This document shows positions 34,175 through 43,736 of a DNA stretch of 60,342 bases, piece after piece. The DNA is from Exilibacterium tricleocarpae. GTDB taxonomy: Bacteria > Pseudomonadota > Gammaproteobacteria > Pseudomonadales > Cellvibrionaceae. The position numbers were made by a program, and so were the translations under genes. The stretch covers positions 1 through 60,342 of the forward strand of contig NZ_ML660116.1 in NCBI RefSeq assembly GCF_007004655.1. The letters are read 5' to 3'. Within the stretch, counting starts at the first letter, position 1. Every line of letters starts with the position of its first letter. The notes under the pieces are model-generated. The model worked only from the letters and a program-made list of their open reading frames with translations. It searched no databases and was not told where the DNA came from.

Positions 34175-36339
34175 TGACCGGCGGCGCCCGCAGTTACCGT
34201 TGCATCGCGCTGGGGGCGCTGGCGGTCCTGGGCTTGGGCCTCGGTCTTGGGCTCACGCTTGCCACCTCCCGGTCACTGCAGCCGCTGCCGGACAGCTTCG
34301 AGCACTTGTTCGACCACGCGGCCAGACATACCTTTCTGGATCGCCACGGACAGCCGCTGAACATCACCTATCAAAACCGCTGGAATCTCAACGACCGGGT
34401 CTATCTGCATCAGGTACCGGAGTTTCTGCAAAACGCGTTTATCGTGTCGGAAGACAAACGCTTTTTCGCCCACCGCGGGGTCGACTGGATCGCCCGCGCC
34501 CATGCGCTGGTGCAAAACCTGCTGGCCGGCGATATTGTCCGCGGCGCCAGCACCCTGTCCGAACAGGTGGTGCGTATGCTGCACCCGCGCCCGCGCACGC
34601 CCTGGTCGCGGTGGCTGGAAGGCTTCGAGGCGGCGCAACTGGAGCGGCGTTTCAGCAAACTGGATATCTTCGAGTTTTATTTGAACCAGGTCCCCTACGG
34701 CGCCAATCGCCGCGGTATCGCGCAGGCTGCGGCCCATTATTTCGACCGCGATATCAGCACCCTCAGCGAACGCGAAATGCTGGCACTGGCGGTGTTGGTG
34801 CGCGCGCCCCGCTGGCTCGATCCGCAGCGGCGCGCGGCGCATCTCGACAGCGCCATCGCCGACCTGGCCGCCCGCACGGGCACCGCGGCGATCGAGCGGC
34901 AACCACTGCAACCGGCCAGCGGCCAGTTCGGTCACAATCTCGAACACTTCCTGCAATTTGCCAGCACCCGTGTGGATGCGCCGCGCGGGCAGCCGGTCGA
35001 CACCACCGTCGATATCGAGCTGCAGCAAAAAGTCCAGCGCATACTCGACACGCGCCTGCAAAACCTGGCTCCCCGGCACGTGCAAAACGGCGCCGCCTTA
35101 GTGGTCGACCACCACCGCAACCAGGTGATTGCCTGGGCGGTCGGCCACGCCGGACGCGACGACATGCCCTACAATCAACTCAATGCAGTAGTGGTACGGC
35201 GCCAACCCGGCTCGGCGCTGAAGCCGCTGTTGTATGCGGCCGCGCTGGCGCGCGGTTGGACCGCGGCCACGATGCTGGAAGACATGCCCCTGGAAGAGGG
35301 TGTCGGCCCCGGCATGCACACCTATCACAACTACAGCCGCATCCACTACGGCCCGGTCTCGCTGCGCGAGGCACTGGGCAACTCGCTGAATATTCCCGCA
35401 GTGCGCACAGTGCAATACTTAGGTGCCCAGCACTTTCTCGATTTTCTGCACCGCTTCGGGTTTACCAGCCTGGCAGGTCACCCCAATGTCTATGGCGACG
35501 GGCTGGCCCTCGGCAACGGCGAGGTGACCCTGTTTGAACTGGTGCAGGCCTATGCGGTGCTGGCGCGCATGGGTGACTTCAAACCGCTGACACTGCTGGA
35601 ACACCGACACCGGCAGACCCGCGGCAGGCGGGTCCTGTCGGAGGATGTCGCCAGCCTGATCGCCGATATCCTGTCCGACCCGGGCGCGCGGGAAAAAGAA
35701 TTCGGCCGCGATTCGATTCTCAATTTTCCCTACCAGACCGCGGTCAAAACCGGCACCTCCAGCGACTATCGCGACGCCTGGGCCATCGGCTACAACGACC
35801 GCTACACTGTCGGTGTCTGGATTGGCAATCTCGATTACTCGGCCATGCACAAAGTCACCGGCGCCACCGGACCCGCCCAGGTGCTGCGCTCGGTGGTTAA
35901 CGAATTGAACCGCAACCGCGATGTGAGACCGCTTTATTTCAGCGAGAAACTGGTTAAAAAGTCGGTGTGTGTCGCCACCGGCGCACCGGCACAGGAAGAT
36001 TGCCGCACCCGCGAAGAATGGTTTGTGCCCGGCACCTCTGCGCAGCCGGCGGCCACCACCGCAGTAACCCTGCGCCTGCGCAAACCCAGCCCGGGGCTGC
36101 TGCTGGCCATGGACCCGCGTATTCCCGACAGCCACGAATACTTTGAATTCGCCGTTACCGAAGCCGACGATATTCGCCGGGTCGACTGGTTTGTCAACGA
36201 TACGCTGGTCGCCACCACTGCCGGCCCCCGCTATGCCTGGCCGCTGCGGCGCGGCCAATTTACGGCGCGCGCCGAGGTGATAACCGGGGCTGGCGCCGAA
36301 CCGGTGAAAACCGCGGCGGTCAGCTACCGGGTTCACTGA
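34174..36339 (+). CDS. pbpC: Penicillin-binding protein 1C (bifunctional transglycosylase/transpeptidase)
   Basis: The start is GTG 34174, overlapping the TAG of the macroglobulin gene by one base, with GAGG upstream. The 721-residue protein has a short cytoplasmic tail and one membrane helix (IALGALAVLGLGLGLGLTLA), a GT51 glycosyltransferase with Glu93 in SEDKRFFAHRGVDW and the GASTLSEQ motif, and a transpeptidase with SxxK nucleophile Ser347 (SALK) and KTGTS. The C-terminal ~100 residues form the BiPBP_C domain typical of PBP1C. It polymerises and crosslinks murein at the inner membrane. Partner is the alpha-2-macroglobulin encoded directly upstream. Confidence 0.95.
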   Translation: MTGGARSYRCIALGALAVLGLGLGLGLTLATSRSLQPLPDSFEHLFDHAARHTFLDRHGQPLNITYQNRWNLNDRVYLHQVPEFLQNAFIVSEDKRFFAHRGVDWIARAHALVQNLLAGDIVRGASTLSEQVVRMLHPRPRTPWSRWLEGFEAAQLERRFSKLDIFEFYLNQVPYGANRRGIAQAAAHYFDRDISTLSEREMLALAVLVRAPRWLDPQRRAAHLDSAIADLAARTGTAAIERQPLQPASGQFGHNLEHFLQFASTRVDAPRGQPVDTTVDIELQQKVQRILDTRLQNLAPRHVQNGAALVVDHHRNQVIAWAVGHAGRDDMPYNQLNAVVVRRQPGSALKPLLYAAALARGWTAATMLEDMPLEEGVGPGMHTYHNYSRIHYGPVSLREALGNSLNIPAVRTVQYLGAQHFLDFLHRFGFTSLAGHPNVYGDGLALGNGEVTLFELVQAYAVLARMGDFKPLTLLEHRHRQTRGRRVLSEDVASLIADILSDPGAREKEFGRDSILNFPYQTAVKTGTSSDYRDAWAIGYNDRYTVGVWIGNLDYSAMHKVTGATGPAQVLRSVVNELNRNRDVRPLYFSEKLVKKSVCVATGAPAQEDCRTREEWFVPGTSAQPAATTAVTLRLRKPSPGLLLAMDPRIPDSHEYFEFAVTEADDIRRVDWFVNDTLVATTAGPRYAWPLRRGQFTARAEVITGAGAEPVKTAAVSYRVH

Positions 36340-36373
36340 GTCCGCGTGCTCGTCAGGTTGGCGTCTAAAAAAT

Positions 36374-39300
36374 TCAACCGCTATGCAACTCATACTCACT
36401 GCTGCCATCCGCCCATCCAGCCTCCCAACTGGCGGTAAGCACCTCGTTGGTAAAATGATGGCTGTCGAAAGGCTTGCGGTTGAAACCCTGGCGGAAGCCT
36501 TCTTGGTAGGCTTGCTCAATATCCACCTCCCACTCTTTGCGCAGGCTAAACCAAGCACGCAGTTTTCCAAGCAGCCTGCTCGCCCAACCATTAACCTGAT
36601 TGAGTGTCAGGTAAGCCGCAGGCACCAGTATCAAGCTGATAAAGGTCGCAAAGAGCACGCCAAAAGAAAGCGACACCGCCATCGGTATTAAGAACTGTGC
36701 CTGTACGCTGGTTTCAAGAATGATTGGCATTAACCCGACAAATGTGGTTAACGACGTCAAAATAATCGGCCGGAATTTGGCTACACCCGCGTCCCTGATC
36801 GCATCGACGAGCGGCACCCCCTCGCGGCGCTTAACGTTGATAAAATCAACCAGCACCAGATTGTCGTTAATGACAATGCCACTTACTGCGATAACGCCTA
36901 CAAACGACCATAGCGTAATATCCACACCGGTAATCCAATGGCCCAGCAATGATCCGATGACACCGAAAGGTATGGCGTACATCACCATTAAAGGCTGTGA
37001 GTATGAACCGAACAAAACCGCCATTAGTAAATACATAATAATCAGGGCAAACAGATAGCTTTTTCCCATCATGTGAAAAAATTCCTGGGTGGTTTTTTGT
37101 TTTCCGGTGATACCCCAGCGGATGTCAGGGTACTTAAGCGCCAGGTCTTTGAGTACGGACTGCTCCAGTTCCGTCATCACCTTTGCCACCGAAGCTTCAT
37201 TATTGTCCACAAATGCGGTGACGGTAACGACCCTTTTGCGATCAATTCTCTTAATCGTCGGAGCACCCGTACCATCCTCTATTTCAGCAACGTGTAATAA
37301 CGGTGTCGTAGAACCATCGGCAAGCCGAATATGCATATTTTCCAAATGCCACAGAGAATCCCGCGCTCTATCGGGATAACGCACCATCACCTTGACCTCG
37401 TCCTCGTTACGGTAGAAGCTCTGCACTTCAATGCCGTGAAACGCCTGCTGCACCTGCTGGCCCACGTCACTTAGTGTCAATCCCAGATCACGGGCGGCCG
37501 GGCGCATTTGTATAGCAACCTGCTTGCGACCAGACTGTAGTGAGTCCCGAATTTCGTAGACGCCGCGATACTCAATGAGCTGCTTTTTGACGTCTTCAGT
37601 CACTGATTTCAATGTGCTTAGGCTGGCGCCATAAAAATTAATGGCGAAATCGGGAACCGGGCTATTTAGGTTGGACTCAAAACGCAACTCCAGTGCTCCC
37701 TGAATGTCGCCAACTTTTTCACGCCAACGTGAAAGCACTGCTTTTCCATTAACCTTGCGGTTTTTACTGGCGACAAACTCAATAGACACATTGCCTCTGT
37801 GTTCCTGGTTTTGCGAATCGGCATTAGATACCTTTTGTCTCGGCGCGACGACGGCCAGCACCTGGCCGATTTGTGGTGTTCCAACTTCCTGTTCAAGCTC
37901 TTTTGATAACTGCAAAGCGGCTTGCTCAATTCTGTCCACCGCTTTGCGCGTTACTCCGCTCGGTGTACCTTCTGAAAAAGCCACTGAAGCAACTGCAACG
38001 TCGCCTTCTATCTCCGAAAACAGGACCATTTTCAACCAGCCACCTGACAGCAGCGAACCAGCAACGATAAAAACAGCGATAAAAGCCAGCAGCGAAGCGA
38101 GGTTCCAGCGTAAAATAAACGACAGAAACGGCCGATAAAAACGCTCGATAAAGCGCTCGAGACCGCGTGCAAACTTTTGTTGAAAACCGGATTGATGGTC
38201 TCTTTCAGTGATGCTGCTTTGCGCTAAATGGGCAGGCAATATCAGTAGTGACTCAACCAGGGAAAATACCAGCGTTGAGATCACGACAATGGGAATCACC
38301 TGCATCAGTTTACCCTCGGGCCCCGGTAGATATAACAAAGGAACAAAGGCAATGATCGTCGTCAACACCGCAAAAACTATCGGTTTTGATACATTCTTTA
38401 CACCGGCGACGGAAGCGGCAACACCAATCAGCCCTTGCCGTTGCTGTGAATAAATACTTTCGCCAACAATAATGGCATCATCCACTACGATTCCCAATAC
38501 CAAAATGAAGGCAAACAACGAAATAACATTGATGGAGCCACCCATAACAGGCAATAACCAAAAAGCGCCCATAAAGGCGATGGGGATACCAACGCTTACC
38601 CAGAGCGATATTCGCCAGTGCAAAAAGAGCATCAGGGCTACAAACAGTAGCGCCAGACCCTGTGCTGCATTGGTAAGCAGTAGACTGATGCGACTGGCGA
38701 AGTGCTTGGAGTCGTCCTGCCAAATATAGAGGGAAATTCCCGGCGGGATATAACTGGTCGGTTGCGCTACATATTCCTTTACCACCTCCGCCACATCTAC
38801 AATATTTTGCTTGCCAACGCGATAGACTTCGAGCGAAACCGCCGGCTCTCCGTTGAAAGTCGCGCGCGTATTACCGTATTGGAAGCCATCTACCACTACG
38901 GCCAAATCTGACAAGCGCAGTCGGCCGCCATCGGGCTTGGCACGTAAAATAATAGAGTCGAATCCGTCAGTGGTTTCTACTTTACCCTCTGTCTGCAACA
39001 GCACATCACCCGATGCTGTATTTAAGGTGCCTCCCGGCATATTTTGCGAGGTGTCCCTGACAATGGAGGCCACCTCTGCCAGGCTTAAACCGTACTGCTG
39101 TAGCGAGGACTCCGAGACCTGAACCGAGACTTCATAGGGTCTGACGTTTTCCAAATCCACCACAGATACCAGCGGGTTAGTGAGTAAATCATCGCGAATG
39201 CGTGTCGCTATTTTTTTTAACACCCACTCTTCTGTCTCGCCGCTGATCACCAGCGTAGCGACGCGGTTTCGAACTTTCAGCTCTTTCACAACAGGCCGCT

Positions 39301-39670
39301 GCACTTCTGGCGGAAAACCACTGATACCACCCACCCGTGACTTTACCTCTTCGAGCATCACCCGGGTGTCATAACCAAAATCGACATCCAGTTGTACCGA
39401 ACAATTGCCTTTACTGGCATGACTAATCAGGTCCACCATGCCTTCGATATCGTAAACAGCGGACTCAATACGCTTACAAACTGCCTCTTCCACTTCAAAG
39501 GGCGAAGCGCCCGGATAAGCGGCTTGAATCGCTATGCGTTCGAGGGACACATTGGGGATCAACTCTTTACGGGTATCGGGAATAGACAGATATCCCATTA
39601 CCAGAATAAAGATCATCAGCACATTTGCTGCAACTGAATTATGAGCGAACCATGTAAGCAATCGATTCAT
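36374..39670 (-). CDS. RND-family efflux permease
   Basis: The start is ATG 39670 (MNRLLTWFAHNSVAANVLM), the normal beginning of RND pumps; the frame is open to 39796 but that part overlaps the previous gene. The 1098-residue protein shows two RND repeats, each a membrane helix, a large periplasmic loop and five or six further helices. The proton-relay Asp pair is in GIVVDDAIIV and PYPGASPFEVEEAV-type porter sequence is seen as AAYPGASPFEVEEAV. The last ~70 residues (EVDIEQAYQEGFRQGFN onward) extend past the usual end and are polar. It is the last gene of the six-gene minus-strand cluster, 31 bases after its adaptor gene, so the pair likely exports the cluster's product. No outer-membrane channel gene is nearby; TolC would be needed in trans. 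Confidence 0.95.
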   Translation of the reverse strand: MNRLLTWFAHNSVAANVLMIFILVMGYLSIPDTRKELIPNVSLERIAIQAAYPGASPFEVEEAVCKRIESAVYDIEGMVDLISHASKGNCSVQLDVDFGYDTRVMLEEVKSRVGGISGFPPEVQRPVVKELKVRNRVATLVISGETEEWVLKKIATRIRDDLLTNPLVSVVDLENVRPYEVSVQVSESSLQQYGLSLAEVASIVRDTSQNMPGGTLNTASGDVLLQTEGKVETTDGFDSIILRAKPDGGRLRLSDLAVVVDGFQYGNTRATFNGEPAVSLEVYRVGKQNIVDVAEVVKEYVAQPTSYIPPGISLYIWQDDSKHFASRISLLLTNAAQGLALLFVALMLFLHWRISLWVSVGIPIAFMGAFWLLPVMGGSINVISLFAFILVLGIVVDDAIIVGESIYSQQRQGLIGVAASVAGVKNVSKPIVFAVLTTIIAFVPLLYLPGPEGKLMQVIPIVVISTLVFSLVESLLILPAHLAQSSITERDHQSGFQQKFARGLERFIERFYRPFLSFILRWNLASLLAFIAVFIVAGSLLSGGWLKMVLFSEIEGDVAVASVAFSEGTPSGVTRKAVDRIEQAALQLSKELEQEVGTPQIGQVLAVVAPRQKVSNADSQNQEHRGNVSIEFVASKNRKVNGKAVLSRWREKVGDIQGALELRFESNLNSPVPDFAINFYGASLSTLKSVTEDVKKQLIEYRGVYEIRDSLQSGRKQVAIQMRPAARDLGLTLSDVGQQVQQAFHGIEVQSFYRNEDEVKVMVRYPDRARDSLWHLENMHIRLADGSTTPLLHVAEIEDGTGAPTIKRIDRKRVVTVTAFVDNNEASVAKVMTELEQSVLKDLALKYPDIRWGITGKQKTTQEFFHMMGKSYLFALIIMYLLMAVLFGSYSQPLMVMYAIPFGVIGSLLGHWITGVDITLWSFVGVIAVSGIVINDNLVLVDFINVKRREGVPLVDAIRDAGVAKFRPIILTSLTTFVGLMPIILETSVQAQFLIPMAVSLSFGVLFATFISLILVPAAYLTLNQVNGWASRLLGKLRAWFSLRKEWEVDIEQAYQEGFRQGFNRKPFDSHHFTNEVLTASWEAGWADGSSEYELHSG

Positions 39671-39701
39671 ACCAAATAAATTCTGAATCCCTTCAGACTT
39701 G

Positions 39702-41441
39702 CTAATGCAGAGAAAATGATTGACTGGACTGACGGCCTTCCTCCAAAGTCCCTCCAGCTTCCTCGCCAATACGCACTTCCATGCCGTTAACCACATAGTC
39801 CAGCGCGGTAATCACTATCTGTTCACCGTCGCTCAGGCCACGATCAACATATATCATTTCCGGCCCGCGATAAACTACATTGACCTGTTTAGCATGCAGG
39901 CGGTTTTTCTCGTCCACCGTCCAGACTTTATTGCCGCCGTGGAGTGCCTGTCGGGGAACTTCATAGACCGCATCAAAGTGCCTGCCTTGTATCTCGGCTT
40001 CGACAAACAGGCCGGGCTCCAGCGGTGGACGCTCCGGGTCTTGGAGACTCCTTTGGTAAGGTCGGCCTATTTCACCAACCAGGTACATTATCTGGTTTTC
40101 GTCCAGTCCGCCTTCTGCGTATTCTATTTTTCCCTGCCAGGTATACTTGCTGCCGCCAAAAAATCCGGAGACTTTCAACTGTGGTAGATTTTGCCGTAGA
40201 GAGTTATTCTCCGCGGCATCGCTTCGGGTTTCGTCACTATTGTCCAAATCGTGATCGGGGCTCGGGGCGGGGGCAATACTGTCTGAATAAAACCAGGGCA
40301 AATCAATCAACTTGAGCTGTTTGTTTGACACCGGGAGCCTTATTATCGCCATATCCAGGGCATAGATATCAGCCACCAGTGCCCCGGCGTTGATATATTG
40401 TCCCACGTTTATGTCGCTGACTTTTACCCGACCGGTAAAAGGCGCTTTGAGCTGTGTATTGGCCAGTTGCAGTTGAGCCACCTGAAGATCCGCCTTAGCG
40501 GCTGCAAGTTTGGCTTTTGCCTCGTTTAATTGAGGAATATGTAGCGCATAGGCCGAGGCGTTACGCTTGGCGCCTCTACGCGCGACCTTGGCGGTGGCAG
40601 TGGCTTTCTCCAGAAATAGCTCCGCGCTGGCAACTGCACTTTGTGCCTTAGTCACTTCAAGCTCGTAGCGAGAGGCGTCGATTTGCAATAGCAGTTCACC
40701 TTCTTTGAACACGCCGCCGTTTTTTAGGTTGACGGAAACATAGGTAGCCTTGCCTTCAACCTCAGCAATGAGATTAATCTGGGTTTTTGGTTGTACCGTA
40801 CCGCGGCTGAATACCGGGATTCTTCTCGCCACCTGATTAACCTGCACCACCTCTATCAGGGGAGTGCGTTGGATGACCGGTTGTTTCACCGCCGCAGGGG
40901 CCATTTCTATCAGCGCCCAACCAGCGAGGATGCCGGCTGCCAATATGCTGCCTGCAACAAAAAACTGGAGCTTGCCGATCTTATGTTCCGGCTCAGCCTG
41001 TGATTCATTGGCGTATTTTTTGTCGGATTCCCCGGGCCCCGCTGTCGGGTTACGTCCATTGATCCCCGTGACTGCCCATTTCAGCAGCTTGGCAAAGCCG
41101 AGAAACAGTTTGACCACGTTACCTAAGGCCGTGTTGGTTTGCAGAACACCGCTATCGTCATATAGCTTCTCCCGGCCGTGCTTTTTCTTGTTGCCGGAAG
41201 TTTTCCTTCTTGCCGCCAACAGCTTTTTTCTCAATGCTTGTCGCGCTTCGGGCGTCAGTTGCTTCGGATCGCGCTTCCCGATGGTGCCGCTAGTTTTGAT
41301 TTGATTTTGGCGCTGCCCATGCGTGCGAAGTTCAGCGCGCCCTGCATGGCCCGGTTCGGCTTGGGAGCTGCGCTTTGATCCTGTTCTGTGGTTGACAGTG
41401 CCACGGCTGGTAGCATGTGCTTTATCAGTCGTTTTTTTCAT
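39702..41441 (-). CDS. RND efflux periplasmic adaptor (HlyD/MFP family) with long cytoplasmic extension
   Basis: The 579-residue protein has the membrane-fusion fold after an inner-membrane helix at about residues 160-180 (FFVAGSILAAGILAGWALIE): lipoyl-type halves VARRIPVFSRGTVQPKTQINL and LKAPFTGRVKVSDINVGQYI around a helical hairpin, then a beta-barrel region. Unusually, about 155 residues precede the helix, very basic and rich in Gln, Asn and Lys (KLLAARRKTSGNKKKHGREKL) and predicted in the cytoplasm. Ordinary RND adaptors start with a signal or lipoprotein peptide. The extension may bind a cytoplasmic enzyme of the cluster or nucleic acid. It lies between the condensation-like and pump genes. 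Confidence 0.9.
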   Translation of the reverse strand: MKKTTDKAHATSRGTVNHRTGSKRSSQAEPGHAGRAELRTHGQRQNQIKTSGTIGKRDPKQLTPEARQALRKKLLAARRKTSGNKKKHGREKLYDDSGVLQTNTALGNVVKLFLGFAKLLKWAVTGINGRNPTAGPGESDKKYANESQAEPEHKIGKLQFFVAGSILAAGILAGWALIEMAPAAVKQPVIQRTPLIEVVQVNQVARRIPVFSRGTVQPKTQINLIAEVEGKATYVSVNLKNGGVFKEGELLLQIDASRYELEVTKAQSAVASAELFLEKATATAKVARRGAKRNASAYALHIPQLNEAKAKLAAAKADLQVAQLQLANTQLKAPFTGRVKVSDINVGQYINAGALVADIYALDMAIIRLPVSNKQLKLIDLPWFYSDSIAPAPSPDHDLDNSDETRSDAAENNSLRQNLPQLKVSGFFGGSKYTWQGKIEYAEGGLDENQIMYLVGEIGRPYQRSLQDPERPPLEPGLFVEAEIQGRHFDAVYEVPRQALHGGNKVWTVDEKNRLHAKQVNVVYRGPEMIYVDRGLSDGEQIVITALDYVVNGMEVRIGEEAGGTLEEGRQSSQSFSLH

Positions 41442-41503
41442 AGTCTACTTAGCGTCTGTCAACAGGCCCTGGCTGACCATGCAATACCTGCTAACAGATC
41501 GGG

Positions 41504-42565
41504 TTACTGAGTATCGAGAGCCTTCTCGCGATCAGTCGGACTTATCTGTACCACTTTCCTGCCTGCACTACTTTCCGGTAAAAGATACCTTTTCCACTGC
41601 GCTAAACAACGGCGGGTAAGCGCAATGTCGTCACAGATACTAGGGTGTAGTTTGATGCCAAGCGATAAACGGTCATACCACACGAGTATACCCGTGGATA
41701 CAGGATAATTCCGTGTTCCAATTCCGCAGGCAACCCACATTTCATTGAGGTTTTTTTTGGGATTTTCCGCATCGGGTAATGGCCAGCTACCTAAAAAGCT
41801 AAATGAGCCGGCATAAAACTGGCGCTTGCTGATATATTGGTAGACCCACTTGACGCCAGACTTGCCTATCAGTTTGCCGATATTACCTAAGTACCAGTTA
41901 ACCCAGTACGCCTTGGCTTTTAGTTGCTCTTTTACTCTTTCTTGCAACTTGCGCGGTTCTATACGATTGGTCACACACAGGTTAATGGAGGAGGAATAGT
42001 TAAACATATCCGTGTTAAAATCCAGTGGCCCCCGCAAATTGACAGGGTACAACCAATAGTAGTGTTGTTCGCCGTCAATGAGTAGTTCCGCAACCGCGCG
42101 GTTGAGCGCCCAGAGTATATAGTGGCTAAAGGTAACCCTGTTTTTTCTGGCAAGCTTTTTAACAATAGCGGTCTCCTCTTCTGTCAGAAAGTCATAGGCG
42201 ATTTCTCCGTCGACAGAGCTGTCAATATCCCGCGGGTATTTCCACTTTATCGTCTTCTTGGCGATAGGCTTTGGTTGCTTGAACATCAAGCCTAAAAAAC
42301 GCCAAAACGATGGCACTGCCGTTTCCGTCGACTGAGGCAAGTTGCGCGATGGATACCCGGCACTGCGCATGGTGGTCGCCATACCACCCAATCCGTCCAT
42401 TTTGCTGTGGGGAAAGGTTTTCCAGTGAGTCTGGGCAGTGGCTAAATCCAACCGGGCTACACGCATCGCATCACTGATGCCAAATTCCCTCCTCGCCTCG
42501 AACCACATGGCAATGTAGTCACGCTGTCTGGCAGCAGAATTTTCCTTATCTATATTCTCTCTCAT
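41504..42565 (-). CDS. Condensation/WS-DGAT-like acyltransferase
   Basis: The 353-residue protein looks like a CoA- or carrier-dependent acyltransferase of the NRPS condensation / wax-ester-synthase superfamily. An HxxxDG motif (His53, Asp57-Gly58, in PHSKMDGLGG) is present, then a central VPVNLRGP-like segment (LYPVNLRGPLDFNTDMFNYSS) and a C-terminal region with FSFLGSWPLPD, matching the SN-G-type strand. The motif lies unusually near the N-terminus, as if about 80 residues of the first subdomain were lost or replaced. No membrane segment is clear. It is the fourth of six consecutive minus-strand genes. It probably moves an acyl or aminoacyl group onto the product. The superfamily call is tentative. 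Confidence 0.55.
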   Translation of the reverse strand: MRENIDKENSAARQRDYIAMWFEARREFGISDAMRVARLDLATAQTHWKTFPHSKMDGLGGMATTMRSAGYPSRNLPQSTETAVPSFWRFLGLMFKQPKPIAKKTIKWKYPRDIDSSVDGEIAYDFLTEEETAIVKKLARKNRVTFSHYILWALNRAVAELLIDGEQHYYWLYPVNLRGPLDFNTDMFNYSSSINLCVTNRIEPRKLQERVKEQLKAKAYWVNWYLGNIGKLIGKSGVKWVYQYISKRQFYAGSFSFLGSWPLPDAENPKKNLNEMWVACGIGTRNYPVSTGILVWYDRLSLGIKLHPSICDDIALTRRCLAQWKRYLLPESSAGRKVVQISPTDREKALDTQ

Positions 42566-42630
42566 GGCAACTTTCTTTAAGCCTTACCAGACCGCGCTTG
42601 ATATCGTTCGGTTACAATGATGCAGATTTG

Positions 42631-43731
42631 CTACAGACGCGCTACTTCAATATACAGGGGCCTGCTTTTATCGAGCTGTTTGCCGGGGTCATCTCCATAG
42701 CTCACCAGAAAATGCCTGCTGCGCAGCGACTCTTTTCTGTAGTCACGGTAAGCATCGTGAAGGGGGTCCTGATCGTATAAGCCACTGACGATGACGCCAT
42801 CGGGTTTATTGACATAACCGTTATAAACATATCGCAACAGCGCGCGAAAGATGTCTACTTGATTTTCCTTGACCAAAATACTGTGTAGTAAAACGTAGTC
42901 AAGTGTTTCACCGGGTCTGGGTAACTGTATCCCCCCAAAGCACCTCGAATAGCCGTTGTTAAAGTAGCGTAGCCAACGCATTTTTCCTTTGTAGGCCAAG
43001 AAACGTGTTTGTTTGAACTCTTTTTGATTCCAGGTGCCGCAGATACCTACCAGGTCTTTGTTGTCAAAGGCTAAAAAATAGTCTTCTATAGAAAGATTTT
43101 TATAATAAGCATTACCTTCGACCATTGCCGAGAAATCATAATGGGGGTATAGCTGTTTTTTGGGGGCTTCGCCTTCAAAAAAAGTTTGCATCTGCTGCAA
43201 GTCACCGGATCCGGCCTGACGAATGGTGAGACCCATATCTAAAGCGGGCTTGCTACTTTTGATGTATATCATATGAGTATTAATCTCACCGAAAGGATGG
43301 TAGGCGGGCATACCAGCCCGACTACTGCCAATCGTTGACAGCGAGGCGTGATTGTCGGAGAGTATCACGGTCTGCATCCATTCACGCTCGCCAAGGCGCT
43401 TTTTGACTTGGTTGGCGATACGCAACAAGCCCCTTGAGCCTCGATAATCGCTGTGTATTCTTAAATCATTTGCGTATCGTATACGCCGTTTTTTGCCGTT
43501 GACGTAAACCGGTCGGGTACCTATGCTGAAAGCGCCAGCCAGGCGCTGCTTTTTAGTATCGCAATAGAGCCAGACTTCCGGCGAAGAGGTGACAACCTGA
43601 GTACCATCAAAGAAATTCGCTCCTCGCTCGAAGTTAATCACCATATCACTTCCTTGGGGCGTGGCGTCAACCAAGCCTTTTAGCAGCGCAACGTCAGTGG
43701 TTGTAGCGAGGCGTAAGTCGAAGTTGGCCAT
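42631..43731 (-). CDS. GNAT-like N-acyltransferase, double domain
   Basis: ATG 43731 is chosen over GTG 43734; the start lies 5 bases after the stop of the GH3 gene, implying coupled expression. The 366-residue protein begins ANFDLRLATTTDVALLKGLV, the typical GNAT beta1-alpha1, with an RYANDLRIHSDYRGSRGLLR region for acyl-CoA binding. A second GNAT-like block starts near residue 165 (LTIRQAGSGDLQQMQTFF). Two tandem GNAT folds are seen in N-acyl-homoserine and N-acyl-amino-acid synthase-like families. It is the third gene of the cluster. A role in N-acylation of an amino-acid or amine is plausible; no substrate can be named. Confidence 0.7.
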   Translation of the reverse strand: MANFDLRLATTTDVALLKGLVDATPQGSDMVINFERGANFFDGTQVVTSSPEVWLYCDTKKQRLAGAFSIGTRPVYVNGKKRRIRYANDLRIHSDYRGSRGLLRIANQVKKRLGEREWMQTVILSDNHASLSTIGSSRAGMPAYHPFGEINTHMIYIKSSKPALDMGLTIRQAGSGDLQQMQTFFEGEAPKKQLYPHYDFSAMVEGNAYYKNLSIEDYFLAFDNKDLVGICGTWNQKEFKQTRFLAYKGKMRWLRYFNNGYSRCFGGIQLPRPGETLDYVLLHSILVKENQVDIFRALLRYVYNGYVNKPDGVIVSGLYDQDPLHDAYRDYRKESLRSRHFLVSYGDDPGKQLDKSRPLYIEVARL

Positions 43732-43736
43732 CACGA

